Source: Ophiocordyceps camponoti-saundersi (nom. inval.) (taxonomy: Eukaryota; Ascomycota; Sordariomycetes; Hypocreales; Ophiocordycipitaceae). From it: DNA of 64,000 bases. Below are positions 36,929 through 51,000 of the stretch, piece after piece; positions within the stretch are counted from its first letter, which is position 1; each line of letters begins with the position of its first letter. A program made the translations under genes and the position numbers. Where the stretch lies: contig PDHQ01000130.1 in the NCBI GenBank assembly GCA_003339415.1, forward strand, positions 1 to 64,000. Reading direction: 5' to 3'. The notes beneath the pieces are model-generated. The model was not told the origin of the DNA, ran no database searches, and saw only the letters and a list, made by a program, of their open reading frames with translations.

Positions 36929-37693
36929 ACTTTTATATATTTTATAAAATCCGCACTTATAGTAATATAAATATAAATTTTTTATTTTTATATTATAAGC
37001 AGACTCCGCTTCTTTTATTACTTTATATTAATAGTAAGCTGCGCTTAAAATAACTTTATAAAAGAGGGCGATATTATATAAGTTAATTATAATTATAAAA
37101 ATTTTTTACTTAAAATATAGCTTTACTCTAAATTATAATAATTTTAAACTTAAAAGTTTATTATATTTATTACCTTATTAAAAGCTAAGGTAAATATTAA
37201 TAAAATAATTTTAAAAAACGCTTTTATCTTTATATAAGTAATTATTAAATAAATAATAAAGTTTAAAAAAGTTTAAGGAGGCGCCCTTTTTATTTTAATT
37301 TTATTAGTTAATAATATTTTTTTAGCTATTATAGCTATAATTTCCTCTCTTTTCTATAACTTTAAAAAAAGTAAAATTCCTCTAATATAAGCTATAATTA
37401 TAGCTAAAGCGTTAAAAAAGATTATTAAAAAGTAAATTCCTAAATAATATAAGCAATAGCTTATAATTTATTTTAATTTTATTATTACTTTATATTAAGT
37501 TTAAAGCTTTAAGGTAATTATAATAAATATTAATTATAAATTTTATAAATAAAGCTAAGCTTTTATAATAAGGAAATTACTTAATAATAATACTATAATA
37601 ATATTTTAAAATATTATTTATAAGCTTTAGTTTAATTTAAAGTAGCTTTAAATTATTTTTAAAAAAAAATTATATTAAATTAGTAAAAGTTAT
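36929..37693 (+). mobile_element. S8, 5' part, interrupted by LTR element F
   Basis: It matches the first ~770 bp of S5, in + orientation. It stops inside the ORF1 relic at 37693, exactly where the LTR of element F starts (5 preceding bases GTTAT are the presumed left TSD). The remainder is not in the window. Confidence 0.75.
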
Positions 37694-38286
37694 TATTAGT
37701 TAGGTATCCTTCCTAAGCTAAATAAAAGGCTAATATTATATTTTATTCTTATTATAATAATTAAACTAAGTATTATAATAAACTTTATATATATATATAT
37801 TAACTTAGATAATATAGTTTAAGTAACTTATTTAAATTATATAGCTAAAAGAATAATCTATCTCTTATCTTATATACTTTAGCTAATTAAGTTTTATATA
37901 ATTAATTTTAATAATTTTATTTATAATTATTTTCTTAAAGAATATATAAAAAGATTAATATATTATATATATATCTTAGCTACCTTTTTTATTATTTAAA
38001 AATCTTTTATTATATTAATATTATACGTTATATTAAAATTATACTAATTTTAGATTAACATTATCTTAAGTTTAACTCCTTTTTATATATATCCTTAACT
38101 TTTTATTTTATTTATATAAAAATAGTAATTTTTATAATATATATTACGCGTATTAAATATATATTATATTTCTAAATAGCTAGTAATATATATATTTTAA
38201 TATTAGTAACTTTTCTTTTTTAGTTAAGAATATATATTTATTATATAAGTAATAAGGAGTATAATTAAGTTTTTTTAATAATTATT
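37694..38286 (-). mobile_element. LTR element F, 3' LTR and end of internal region
   Basis: Bases 37694-38202 (509 bp) match the 498-508-bp LTRs of elements E-plus and E-minus. On the + strand they read from ATTAGTTAGGTATCC to ...TTTTAATA, the minus orientation. The internal 3' end follows (CTTTTCTTTTTT, complement of a purine-rich tract). It is interrupted by D2 at 38286; TSD TTTAATAATTATT at 38274-38286 and 53531-53543. Confidence 0.85.
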
Positions 38287-38829
38287 TATTACTAACTTTC
38301 TATAACTTTAAATAATTAAGGTTTTTATTTATACTTAACGCTATAATATTATAAGAACTTAATACTTTTTACTTCTTAAAATCTAACTTTACTAAGAGAA
38401 TAACTTTAAATATAAAGTTATAAGGCGGTCCGCCTCTTAATCCGCTATTAATACTAATAATACTTAATAGTAAAACTTAGAAGCTTAACTAATCTTAATA
38501 ATATCCGCGTATAGGTAATAGTTAATATAATATTATTACTAACTTTAATAACTATTTTATTAATATTTTTTAAACTTTAATAAATCTTATCTTAAAATTT
38601 AATTATAAAAAATTTACTAAAGTAATCTTTATATAAGATTTTCGCTTTATATAAAATATTTTTAATATAATATTTACTAAGCTTTAATAATACTAATAAG
38701 CTTTTAAAAACTTATCTAGCTTACTTATTATTATCTCTTATATTATCGAAAAGTTAATTAAAGCTACCTTTTATAAGGTAATAGATAAGAAGTTAGATTC
38801 CGCCTTAGGAGCTTTAACTTAAGCTAGCG

Positions 38830-39680
38830 TAATTATAAACTCCGCCCCGAACTTTACTCCCTTTATGGCGCCTTTTATAAAGCCGGTTCTAGTAAGAATA
38901 AAAAAGAAAATATTTATATCGGTAAAAGATATCTTAGTAGTTAATAAAGTTCTAGCGCTTATTTCTTAAAAAGTAATTTAGAAAATTAATAAAACTATAA
39001 GCTATTTTATAATAATTACCGCGTGCTAATTTCCTAGCGGTAATCTTATTATTATATTTAACTTAAAGTATAAAAATTTTACTTTTAGAGATAAATAAAT
39101 AGCTTAAGCTTTTAAAGTAAAGGCTAAGCGTATATACTAAATTTATATTATTATTATTAAGAGTATTTAGACCTTAGTAGCTAATTATAATTATAATACG
39201 CTACTTAATATTATTAAGGAGGTAAATAAGGTTAATATAGTTTAAGTAAAAATACTTTAACTTTAGTATATTACTAATAAAGAAGCTTTATAAACTTATT
39301 TTATTATAAGCTTAAATAGTATAAAAAATATAAATAAGCTTTACTTAAATAAAATAATAATAAATATAAAAATAATTTATTATAAATTTTATAAGACTTT
39401 ATATACCTTAAATAATATTATAAATATTTTTAATTTAAGCATATTACTAAGTATTATTAAAAGCTTTTTTAATATAAATAATATATAGCTATTTTATATA
39501 ATAGCGGAGAAAAAAACTACTTTATATAAAAGGGAGAAAAACCCTATTATTATATTTTATATAAAAGTATATATTTTATATAAAAGTATATATTTTATAT
39601 AAAAGTATATATTTTATATAATTAAAAAATTACCTAAAGTTTCGGAAATAATAAAGCTATATTAAATTTAGCTTTCTTAA
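38830..39680 (+). pseudogene. LINE ORF1 relic of element D2
   Basis: Matches the ORF1 relic of D. The CCHC knuckle is at 39416-39457: the Cys codons have become TAT, but the His codon is still CAT (39440-39442). This independently supports reading the TAT in D (25044-25046) as a former His. No ATG start is identifiable. Confidence 0.7.
39548..39620. repeat. 19-bp tandem repeat in D2
   Basis: About three and a half units of AAAAGTATATATTTTATAT in tandem. Element D has a single unit at the matching place (near 25165-25185), so the expansion is specific to this copy. Confidence 0.85.
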
Positions 39681-42600
39681 TAAACTTTACTTTTTCTAAT
39701 TATTATAATCTACTTAATTTCTAGCCTTTACTTAATAGTAATTTTATAAAAATAATAAAGGCTTTATTATAGTTTCTTTAAGAAAGCGAGTATATTATAA
39801 ATTTCTTAAAAATACGCCTTAGTAATCTTTTTATAATACGCTACTTACTTAAGTTTTCCTAAAAAGCTCCTAACTTAATAATACTTATAAAAGCTATAAG
39901 CTATATAATAGACTTTATAATATATAACTAGCTTTATAATAATCCTTAGCGGAGTTTATATTAATAAACTTTATATAACTAAAATAATTATAAATAATTA
40001 TTCTTAATACTTAATCTTTATAAAAATTATAATTTTATTATAAAATATATAAAAAATTAACTATTTTATTTAGCTTACTTTATTTAGTAAAGAAAATTAT
40101 AATATCATTACTATATAAGAATTCTAGCTTAATATATATAATTACCCTTTATTTCCTAAATTTACTATTTATTACCTTATTTAAAATAAAAGTAAGGCTC
40201 TTTTTTATATATATAAATAATATAAAATAAGTAACTAAGATTTTATTATAAAGCTTAACTTTATTAAAGTTTCTTTTTATAGCGGGCTTTAAGTGCTTAT
40301 TATTTACTCCTCGCTATTTAAAATATATACTAAACTTTTTTTACGCTTATTACCTTTTCCTCCCTTTTTATACTCCGCCTCTACTTTTATTTCGCTAATT
40401 ATCTTCGGTAATTTTAACGCTTATTACTCTTTTTAGGACTTCTATAAATATATCTCCCCTTACTTTATAAAGCTTTTTTCCGCTTTTTACTAACTTTGCT
40501 TTAAATTTTTTACCCCTTCTTATAAGATTATTTAAAAAATATATAAGTAAAGGGCTAATATTATTAACTTAATTTAAAATATACTTAATTATTTCCTTAT
40601 ATATTTTAGCTTAAACTTTAATCTTTTTAGCTTTAATTATATTTTTTAGTTTATATTATTTATTACCTTCCCCTTTTTAAACTCCGCTTTAATATTATAT
40701 TAGAAATATTTTAATTTTAATATTTTATAAATAAAAGTAAAAAACCGCTTTTTATTTTCCGCTATATAAGTAAAGTCTATAATAAATATTAAAAAATTAA
40801 TAATATAGCTATATAAGTAATTAAATATTATAGCTAGCTTAATAATTTTAAAATTAACTTAATAATATAGTTTTTATTTATATTTATAATAAACTTTAAA
40901 AGTTACTTTTATAATCTTAAATATAAAATATATTAAGTAATATTAATAAATATAGCTAAACTTTAATTACTAATAAGTATATTATAATATTATAATATAA
41001 TAGAAATTTTCTATTAGGAAAGTAAAAAAAGATAATTAAAAGTAATTTCTTACTTTTATAAGTAGTAACTTTAATATTATATAGTTTATAGCTTAATAAA
41101 TAAAACTTTATAGCTAGGCTTTTCTAAAGCTTATATATACTTTTTCTTTTTAATAAAATATAAACTTTACTTTTTAATTATCTTTTTTTAAAAAGTTAAA
41201 ACTTTTAACTTATAAGTTTTTTCCTTATTTTTTTAGAAAATACTTTATATTTTTTTATTTCTAACCTTTTCCCCCTAATAGATATTTTTTTCTAAATTAT
41301 TAAAAATAAAATCCGCTCTGCTATTTTTAATATTATATTATAAAAATTCGCTAAGCTTAATAATATTTTTATTAGCTTTTTAAAAAGTTATAAATAACTT
41401 TTTATAATAATCTTAACTAAGCTTTTTTAAAGATATATTACTTATAAATATTTTCTTACTTAATATTAGACTTTTAATATTATAATTTTTTAGAAAATAG
41501 GAAAAAGCTTAGAGGTTTATTAAACTTTAAATAGCTACTATTTTATCTTCCTTCTTAATATTATAAATAAGATTTTTAAAACTATAATTATAAAGGAAAT
41601 ATTTTATATAATAAAATCTATAAGAATCTTATTATAAAGTTAAATAAGTAATTAGCTAAACTAATTTACTAATAGCGCTTTACTTTTTTTAATAAAATCT
41701 ATCTATATTACTTAAAGCTTTTAAAACTCCGCTTCCCTCTTAATATTAAATATAATAAGCACTTTTAATTATATTTTATATTTTAAGCTAATAGAAATCC
41801 TTAACTCTTTTAGCTTTCTTAGATAAATTATAACTTTTTTTCGCTCTTACCTTTTTAACTATACCTCTCGCTTAAAAGTTAATAGTAAATTATTAAACTT
41901 TTTCTTTATTTTTACTAAAGTCCTTTAAAGCTCCTTACTCTCTCTTATACTATTTATCTTATATATTTTATTTTTTTATAAGCGCTTAGAATAAGTAACT
42001 AATATACTTATTATTAAATTTATAAATAATATTAATATTTTTAGTACTAAGCGTACTTTTACTTAAGTCTATTATTAGCTTAAATAAGCTTAAAGTATTT
42101 ATTATAATTAAGTAATAAAGTATAAAATAATTTTCTAGCTACTTAAAAGTAAGCTTTTTTACTTTATAAAAGCCCGCTTTACTAATATAATTTCGCTAAT
42201 CCTTAATAAAAATATTATTTAACTTATATAAGAGGTATATATATTTAGGGTTTAAATTTACTATAAACTTTAATAGAAGCTTTACTTTTGCTACTTTATA
42301 AAAAAGCTTACTTATTAATAGCTAGCTTTAACTAAGCTTACTTTATTTACTTAGAGCTTTTTACTTTTTTAAGTAAAGGAAATTTATACTAAAGTTATTA
42401 AGTTTATAATTACTTTTAGCGCTATAATTTACTCCGCTCTAACTTTATTAAATAAGGAACTTAAAAGCTTTATCTTTTAATAGCTAGCTATAACTTAGTT
42501 TAAATACCTTTATATTATCTTTAAAATATATTAAGTAACCTTTTCCTATTATATTAAGTTTAAAACTTTTATCCTTTTTATTAATATTTACTTATCTTAC

Positions 42601-44029
42601 TACGCTACTTATAGCTACTAACTCCTTTATAATAAAAAACCTATAGCTTATATTTTATTATTAAAAGAATCTTTATATACCTCCGCTAATAATATAAAAG
42701 TTAGCCTCGCCTTGCTTATATTCCTTTTAAATCTCTTTAATCTTTTTTTATTATTTAAATATAAATTTTAAATATCTTCTTCTAATCTTTTAAGATTCTA
42801 AAAGCTTATTTTTATAAAAATTAGTAGCTTTGCTAAAACTTTAAAAAAGAAAGGCTTTAAAAGTATAGCTAGTTTTTTAGATACCTTACTAATAAACCGC
42901 CTTAACTAAAACCTAATAACGCTTTATAAATCTATTAAAGCTTTCTAAAAATTTTAAGTAGCGCCTTAACTTAGCTTTATAATAATAAAATTAGCTTTAA
43001 TAAGTTTCTTTATATTTATAATATTTTTATAATTATAACCCCGTATTACCTTTATAATAGTAAGAAAGATAAGATAATAATTAACTTTACCTTATATTAT
43101 AAACTAATTATTTATAAAAAAAATACTTTTATTAATATTTCTTATAAGTTTAATTTAAAATTATAAAAATTTTAATAAAGCTTCTAGCTATAAGGCTATT
43201 ATAAGCTTTTTTATTTTATAATTTATTTACTTATAACGCTTTTATTAATTTAACTTTTTTCTATTATCTTATAAGATTTAAATATATTAAAATATTTAAA
43301 GATAAAGTTTAAATATAAGGGATAGTTTTTAATATTTTTACTATATAATTACCGCTATTTATTTATTTTATACCTTACTCTTAACTCCGCTTCTTAATTT
43401 ACTTAGCTTTACTTAGCTTATTTACTTTTTTTCCGCCTTTACCTTTTATTTTATTCTCTACGCTTAATTACGCCTCTAACTTTTATAAGCTTATTTTCTA
43501 AGTTATTATTATTACTTTTTACCTTATATTTTAACGCCGCTAATATAAACTCCGTAAAAGAGGATTTAAGTATTTAGATAAAATTTAGCTTTAGTTTTAG
43601 CTTTTTTATAGCCCTTATTACCTCCGCCTTTACTAACTCCTCCTCCGCTTTTACTTTTACTTTTTTTATTATATTTTTAATTATCTCTGCGTTTTTAAAC
43701 TTTTTTACCTTATTAGCTATCTCCGCTTTACTTATTTCCTCTTTCGCTTTACTTACCTTTTTATCCCCCTTAACTATTATCTATTTTAACTTATTTTTTA
43801 ATATTAATATAATAAAAATAAGTATTAAGGCTATTACCTTTTTATTTACTTTTAGCTTTATTTTTAGCTATAGCTTTATTAAGTTTAAGTTAAGCGTATA
43901 ATTAAGCTTAAATATATTACTTAATATATATTTTAATTAATTTATTTTAATATTATTTATAATTTACTTATTAATATTATATTTTATTTTATAAATTTTA
44001 TATAATATTTAAGCTTAAATATTATTAAT

Positions 44030-44527
44030 TATTAGAATATATATATTACTAGCTATTTAGGAATATAACACGCGCGTAATACGCGTCGTAGAGATTACTA
44101 TCTCTATATAAATAAAGTAAGAGGTTAGAGGTATATATAAAGAGGAGTTAAACTTAAGATAATACCGATCCGAGATTAGTATAATACTAATATAATATAT
44201 ATCGTTAATATAATAGGAATTAAGGGTAGGAGGGAGTATAGCCGGATAGGTATATAATATATTAATCTTTTCCGTATTTTTATTTACGTAAGAAGTTATA
44301 AATAAAGTTATTAAATTAATTATTCGTAACTTCTTCTATTAGAGTATATTAGATAAGAGACGTAATATTCTTTTAGCTATATAATTTAGTAGAAATACCT
44401 AAACTTTATTAATTAAGTTAATATATATATATATAAAGTTCCTTATAGCTATTAACTTATATATTACGATAAAGGTAAAATATAATATTAGCCTCTTATT
44501 TAGCTTAGGAAAGATACCTAACTAATA
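44030..44527 (+). repeat. 5' LTR of E-plus
   Basis: 498 bp, pairing with 51435-51932. It is also related in inverted orientation to the LTRs at 44895-45402, 48043-48550 and 37694-38202, which have a ~10-bp length difference. Confidence 0.9.
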
Positions 44528-44894
44528 TTAATTAATAATAAAGCTAGGTTATTTTTATAATAATTATCTCTTATTACTTAAAGTATAATTAAATTTAGAA
44601 AAGTAATCTTAATAATAGCGATTATTAAAATACTAATATATTAAAAGCTATAATTACTATTTTAATAAATTATAAATATATTTTAACTAATATCTAGTTA
44701 GTATTTAATAATTTAGATATCTTAGTACCTAGTAATAACTTATTATAAGTTAATATTATTTACTTATTTTTTTTTAAATTTAATTCGCGGTTTATAAAAC
44801 CTTATTTCGATTTTAACTCGAAGTTATATTAGTCTTAGATTAGTCTTAGTAACTACTTAGTATATTTTATTTTATAATATTTTATAAAAGTTAG

Positions 44895-45402
44895 TATTAG
44901 TTAGGCATCCTTCCTAAGCCGAATAAGTAGCTAGAGTCGTATTATAAACTTCCTATAATAGAGATACTAATAGATTAAACCTAGAACACGTATACTATAT
45001 TAACTTAGATAATAGAGTTTAGGTAACTTATCTAGATTATATAGCGTATAGGAATATTATATCTACTATACGATATACTCTAGCTAATAAAGTTATAAAA
45101 GATTAAATAATAACTTTACTTATAACTTATTTTTCTCTTAAAAAATATAGAAAAGTAAGTATATTATATATACGTTCCTCCTTTTACTAACTACCTCCTT
45201 ATCCTCCTCTTATATTAACTTCGTATATTATATTAATATTATATTAATCTTAGATTAATATTATCTTAAGTTTAACTCTTTTTTATATATATCCCTAACC
45301 TCCTACTTTATTTATATAAAAATAGTAATCTTTATAATATATATTACGTATATTTAACGCGTATTATATTTCTAAGTAGCTAGCGATATATATATTTTAA
45401 TA
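44895..45402 (-). repeat. 3' LTR of E-minus
   Basis: 508 bp, matches 48043-48550. It keeps CpA in TTAGGCATCC at its left end. Confidence 0.9.
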
Positions 45403-46256
45403 TTAGTAGCTTTTCTTTTTATAATTAAGAATATATATTTATTAAGTAAGTAATTTAGGTATAATTAGGTTTTTTTAGTAGCTTTTATAAATTAAATTAT
45501 TTCTCTATTTTTAAAAATTTATATAATTTAAGATTAGTAAATACTTTTACCTTACTAATTTATAAATAAATTTAAGTTAATATCGTGCTAATATCCGATA
45601 TATTTCTTAATAATTCTAATATAATTTCCTAAAATAATACGCGTTAAGCTATATATCGCGTCTCCCTATTATCTATATTTCGTAAATAATAGATAAAGTT
45701 TAAATAGTAAACCTAATATTATATATTATCGCTAATATAAAGCTTAATACTATATATTATTAGCTACTATTATAAGGTAATCTCTTAGCTTAGTAGCTTC
45801 TAAACTAAGGGACTAGTAAGTAACTTCCTTAAATATAATATAAGCTAGTTATAGGGATATTATTAAAGCGTTTTATTTTAGAAACCCCTAGTAAATATTA
45901 GCTACGCGAGGGGGAATCTCCCCTATTAACTAGTAAACCCCTATAGCTAGTAAAAGTTATCTCCTTCTTATAATATTAAGCGTTCCTATACCGTAATATT
46001 TATAGTTCCGCTAAGTTATTATAGTTTTTATATTATAATACCCCCGGGGCGGCGTAATTCTTAACCTTAGGGGTATTATAATCCCTTAATAATATTCTCT
46101 TTCTAGTTTAAAGATTAGAGAAACGAAAAATAAATATAATATAGTATATTAAATAAAGAATACGATACCTAGTAAACTTTCGCTAGGTTATTCGCGAAAA
46201 ATAGATAAGAAAAACTAAGGCGGTTATAAAAAGGGAAAGGAAAAAAATTTTTAAAA

Positions 46257-46268
46257 GGGGGGGGGGGG
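46257..46268. repeat. G homopolymer in E-minus
   Basis: A run of about 12 G, the longest in the window, inside a purine-rich stretch (AAAAGG...). It faces a C-run on the minus strand, the element's own sense strand. Confidence 0.9.
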
Positions 46269-46447
46269 TATTTATACCTAGGAGGTACGTACCTTTTATA
46301 TTTATAAAAAAGGTTAATATATACTAATATATTACTTATAAGAGGGGTAAGTATATATTTTATTTTAGTAAGGTAAATTAGTAACTTAATACTTTATTTA
46401 TAAATTACCCCGCGCTTAAGCTCCTTATTTTTTTCCTTTTCTTTCTA

Positions 46448-46564
<117 letters not shown>

Positions 46565-48042
46565 AAAAGGTAAATTTAAGTTAATCCTAAGTTAGTATTA
46601 TAGTAAGCTTTTACTAACTTTAACTTAAGATTTATTATATATTAGAACCGCCCCCTTATATACTTACCGCTCCGCGTAGTTATTAGATTATTATTTTAAG
46701 TCCTAAGTCTAAGAATAATATTAATAATAATAATACTTTTAAAGCTTTAATTCGCTAGTAGCGTAAAAATATATTAATTTAAGCTTTAATTTATATTAGC
46801 TATAAGTTAAGATTAACTTAATTTCTAATATATTCTAAACTTAGCTTTAAACGCGTATTACGCGCGTCCTATTTCTATCTCCTTTACGCGCTTCTTATAA
46901 GCTTTTTTTATAATATTCGCGATTACTTTTCGCCCGCGTTTACGAATATTATTACCTATATTAGCGGTAACGCCTATTATACCCTATTAAGTATAACCCG
47001 CTAAGCGTAATCTTTTTATATTCCCGCCGCCGCTTATGCTATTATTTTAAGTATAGCGCGATAATATTAAGCGCGGCGATATTAAGAAAATACCCTTATA
47101 CTAAAATTATATTAGCTATATAAGTAAATAAAAGCTAGCTATTAACGCTTATTAGAAATAAATATCTTAGCTAATAATTACTTATTACTAATACGCTAAA
47201 AAAAGTATTTAATATAATAATATATATATAGCTTATTAAAACTTAACTTTATATAAATTAATATTAACTTAATAAATTATCTTAGCTATTATTATTTTTA
47301 TATAAGCTTTTACTATATTTATAAGCGATAATATACCTTTATATAAAAATTAATATACTAAAATAAGTTTAATAATAATCTAATCTTTATTCGTATTTAA
47401 GTTAATATTTAACTAATATTACTAATATAATAATATTACTTAGCTAGCCTTACGCGATCGTTACGTATCGCGCTCTCCTAAATATCCGCGTTAGGAGTAA
47501 AGGTAAGGGATTTTAATTTTAGGGATTTTACTTTTTCTTTTCTTATTATTTTTATCTTTTATTATTTTTATCTTTTATATATTACTAAATTAATTTAATT
47601 ATAAGAGATTTCTAATATTAAACTTATAAAAGCTTAATAAATAATAATTATAAAGTAATTATTAAAATTAATCTAAAGTTAATAAGATTTTAAGTTAAAA
47701 TTAAAGTAAATTTCTAAAAATCTTAAATTAAAAATAAAAAGAAAAAAAATAAGTAATATTAACTTATAATAAGTTATTATTAAATATTAGGATATCTAAA
47801 TTATTAAGTTATTAATTAAATATTAATTAAAATATATTTATATATTATTAAAATAATAATTATAGTTTCTTAGGAGTTAGTATTTTAATAAATATCTACT
47901 ATCTAAATTATTTTTCTCTTTCTAATTTAAACTAAAGTTAAATAATAACGAAGCTAATATTTTAGCTTATATTAGTTAACTAAGTTTTAAGTAATAAAAA
48001 GTAATTAAGTCCGCGATATAACCTAGCTTTATTACTAATTAA

Positions 48043-48550
48043 TATTAGTTAAGTATCTTTCCTAAGCTAAATAGGTAACTAAAGTTATATTATAAACTTC
48101 TTATAATAAAAATATTAATAAATTAAACTTAGAATATATATACTATATTAACTTAGATAATAAGGTTTAAGTAACTTATCTAGATTATATAGCGTATAGG
48201 AATATTACGTTTACCGTATAATATATTTTAGCTAATAGAGTTATAAAAGATTAAATAATAACTTTACTTATAACCTATCTTTTTTTTAAAAAGTATAGAA
48301 AAGTAAATATATTATATATACGTTCCTCCTCCTACTAATTATTTTCCTATCCTCCTCCTATATTAACTTCGTATATTATATTAATATTATACTAATCTTA
48401 GATTAGTATTATCTCGAGTTCGACTCCTCTTTATACGTGTCCCTAACCTCCTACTTTATTTATATAGAGATAGTAATCTCTATAACGCGTATTACGCGTA
48501 TTTAACGCGTATTATATTCCTAAGTAGCTAGCGATATATATATTCTAATA
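48043..48550 (-). repeat. 5' LTR of E-minus
   Basis: 508 bp, matches 44895-45402, with more CG sites retained on its right half (ACGCGTATTACGCG near 48486-48510). The right TSD GTTAG follows. Confidence 0.9.
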
Positions 48551-48555
48551 GTTAG

Positions 48556-50490
48556 AAAAGAATCTTTTATAAAAGAATTAATTTAGTAAAATATAAAAGA
48601 TAAAAATAATAAAAAGGAAAAATAAAAATAATAAAAATAAAAAAGAAACCTTAAGATTAAAGTCCCTTAATATTACTTTTAGCGCGGACGCTAAGGAGGA
48701 CGCGCCTCCCGCTAAGCCCGGAGTATAAAGTAAGCGATATTAGCATATTAATAATATTAATTAAATATTAACTTAAACTTAAATAAAGATTATATTATTA
48801 TTAGATTTACTTTAATATACTAATCTTTATATAAAGGTATATTATTACTTATAAAAATAGCTAAAGCTTAAGCTAAGGCCGCTATCGTAAGGATTATTTA
48901 CTAAGTTAATATTAGCTTATATAATATTTAAATTTAGAAAATAAGCTATATATACGTTATTATAATAAATACTTATTTTTATATAAATATAATAAGCTAT
49001 TACTAGCTAAAATACCTATTCCTAATAAGTATTAATAACTAGCTCTTACTTATTTATATAATTAATATAATTTTAGTAAGGGGGTATTTTTTTTATATCG
49101 CTACGTTTAATTTAGTTACGCCGCGCTTAGGATAATAGCGTAAGCGGCAGCGTAGATATAAAAAGATTACGATTTTTAGGTTACGCGCGATAGGGCGTAA
49201 TTAAAATCGCTACGTTTATAGGTAATAGCGTCCTAGCGCGCGGGCGGAATAAAATAGCTAATATAACGCTTAGAGCGCGGGCTACTAAAGGAGTAAGTAA
49301 TAAACGCGTATATTAAAAAGGAGCTAAGTTTAGAAATATATTAATATTTAATATAATTTCGATTTATAGCTAACTTAAGGTTAAGTTAAGATTAATATAC
49401 TTTCTATATACTAATATATTATCTTATATAGCGTATTATTATTATTAATATTAGCTTTTAACTTAAAGCTTAAAATAATAATATAATAGCTACGTAATAT
49501 AATAAGAGTATAAAAGTATTACTTAAATATAAATATAATCTTATTTCAAAGTTAGTATAAATCTTTATTATACTTAGCTTAAAATTAACTTAAACTTACT
49601 TTTAATACGTAATAATAATAATAATAAGAATAATAATAATTAACGCGGAGGAGAAGGGAAGAAAGGGCTTATAAAGCTAAGGCGCGGGGTAATTTATAAG
49701 TAAGGTTACTAACTTACTAATTTACCCCTCTACGATAAGTATATACTTTTACTTTATATTATTAAGGTAAATTAGTATTTAAGGTATTAGTATATATTTT
49801 TACTATAAAGGTAAATTAATATATAGTAAGTTAGTATATATTATTATTATTAAAGTTAGTATTTAGATCGGTATATACCTCTTAATTATAAAAAGCCTTT
49901 ATCCCCCCTTTAATTTTCCTTTCTTTCCCCTTTATATTAGTTTTTTTTTTAATATTTATTTTTTTTATTTTTTAAAAACTACCTAAACCCCTCCTTACTA
50001 AGTATATCTCTTTTTATTTTATATATTTTATCTACTTTTCTAATCTATAAACTAGAAGAGAAAAGCTATTAGGGGAGTATAATACCTTTACTATACCCTT
50101 AGGGCTATAACGTAAAGAAGAATAATATATATTATAAAGGCGTTAAACCGCCCTAGGAGTATAGTAATAATAATTAAATAGTAAAGATAAGGCTAAAAAT
50201 AATAAAACTAAGTTAATAAATATTATAATATAGGAATAAGAAATATTATAAGATAAAGATAATTTTTACCGGCTATAAGGGTTTACTAGTTAATAGGGGA
50301 TATTCTCCCTTACGATAATTAATATTTACTAGGGGTCTCTAAAGTAAAATACTCCGGTAATATCCTTATAGCTAGTTTATTAAATATTTAAGGGATTTAA
50401 CTACTAGTTTTATAGCTATTTAAAAGTAACTATAGCTATAAGACTAGCTAATAAACTTAAATATTTTATTATAATATTATATTATATTTT
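48556..50490 (+). other. Non-coding internal region of E-plus
   Basis: It parallels the internal region of E-minus (read in reverse) and holds no recognisable protein relic. A short CG-rich patch near 48680-48720 and AAT/ATT runs near 49615-49640 and 49840-49850 are visible. Near 50270-50400 it carries a segment shared with 45840-45960 and 59575-59700 in reverse orientation, rich in CTAGTAA/TTACTAG motifs. Confidence 0.6.
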
Positions 50491-50492
50491 CT

Positions 50493-50574
50493 GCCCTCTT
50501 AGCGTAGTAGTTAAGCGTCTAAAGATATTAGTCTCTTATAAGAGAGGCAGTCGGTTCGAATCCGGCGGAGGGCA
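50493..50574 (+). tRNA. Class-II (Leu-like) tRNA gene or pseudogene
   Basis: The acceptor stem GCCCTCT pairs with GGAGGGC (50567-50573), with discriminator A at 50574. The T arm GTCGG-TTCGAAT-CCGGC is perfect apart from one G-T pair. The D arm is GCGT...GCGT. The 82-nt length and a variable-arm hairpin CTCT-TATA-AGAG (533-544) point to a class-II tRNA; AGTCTCTT...GAGGC resembles tRNA-Leu. The anticodon arm is damaged: ATTAG on its 3' side lacks a full partner and the loop is short, consistent with a small deletion, so the anticodon cannot be assigned. TAGTAG in the D loop would follow from CAGTGG by RIP. Probably a pseudogene. Confidence 0.6.
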
Positions 50575-51000
50575 CGGGTATTTTTACCCTAACTATATAG
50601 CCGGGGTACGGTCTAACCCCGGCATAACCCCGGCAGGAGTAGTAACCCTGCCGGGCTCCTTTCCTCCCTCGGTAGAAGTAATAACTTAGCCGGGGCTTAG
50701 GTAAGGTAGGGCGCGGGGTAAAGGTATAGTTAGTTAGATAACGTAGGTTATTAGAGGAATAAGTCCCTTTTAATAATAATTATAATCTAATAATAGAGTA
50801 TAATTATAAAGTAATATCTTCGCTATAATATCTACTAATATACGTACTAAAATTACTTAGAACTTAGATAAGATATACGATAAGAAGTATAGGTATTTTT
50901 CGCTTAGGATTAGCGTAATTTCGGATACTTCCTATAACGATTAAGCTTTCTAATACGATATAATTAGCTTATAAGCTAGCTAAATATATTAAGTAAGAGG
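50575..51000. other. GC-richer flank of the tRNA, partly spared by RIP
   Basis: CpA/TpG sites and GC-rich words survive to about 50740, including repeated CCCCGGCA blocks near 50610-50635 and an inverted pair CCGGCAGG/CCTGCCGG (50629-50656). E-minus has no matching stretch, so this segment was added to E-plus or lost from E-minus. No ORF is supported. Confidence 0.6.

Larger units (their letters stand above)
38287..44029 (+). mobile_element. Element D2, 5' part (second copy of D)
   Basis: It matches element D from its 5' end without the S5 insertion. With 51933-53530 it makes a full copy, flanked by a 13-bp TSD (38274-38286, 53531-53543) and ending in an AAT-rich tail. It carries the + strand ORF1 relic and most of the antisense coding relic. 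It is opened by E-plus at 44029. Confidence 0.85.
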
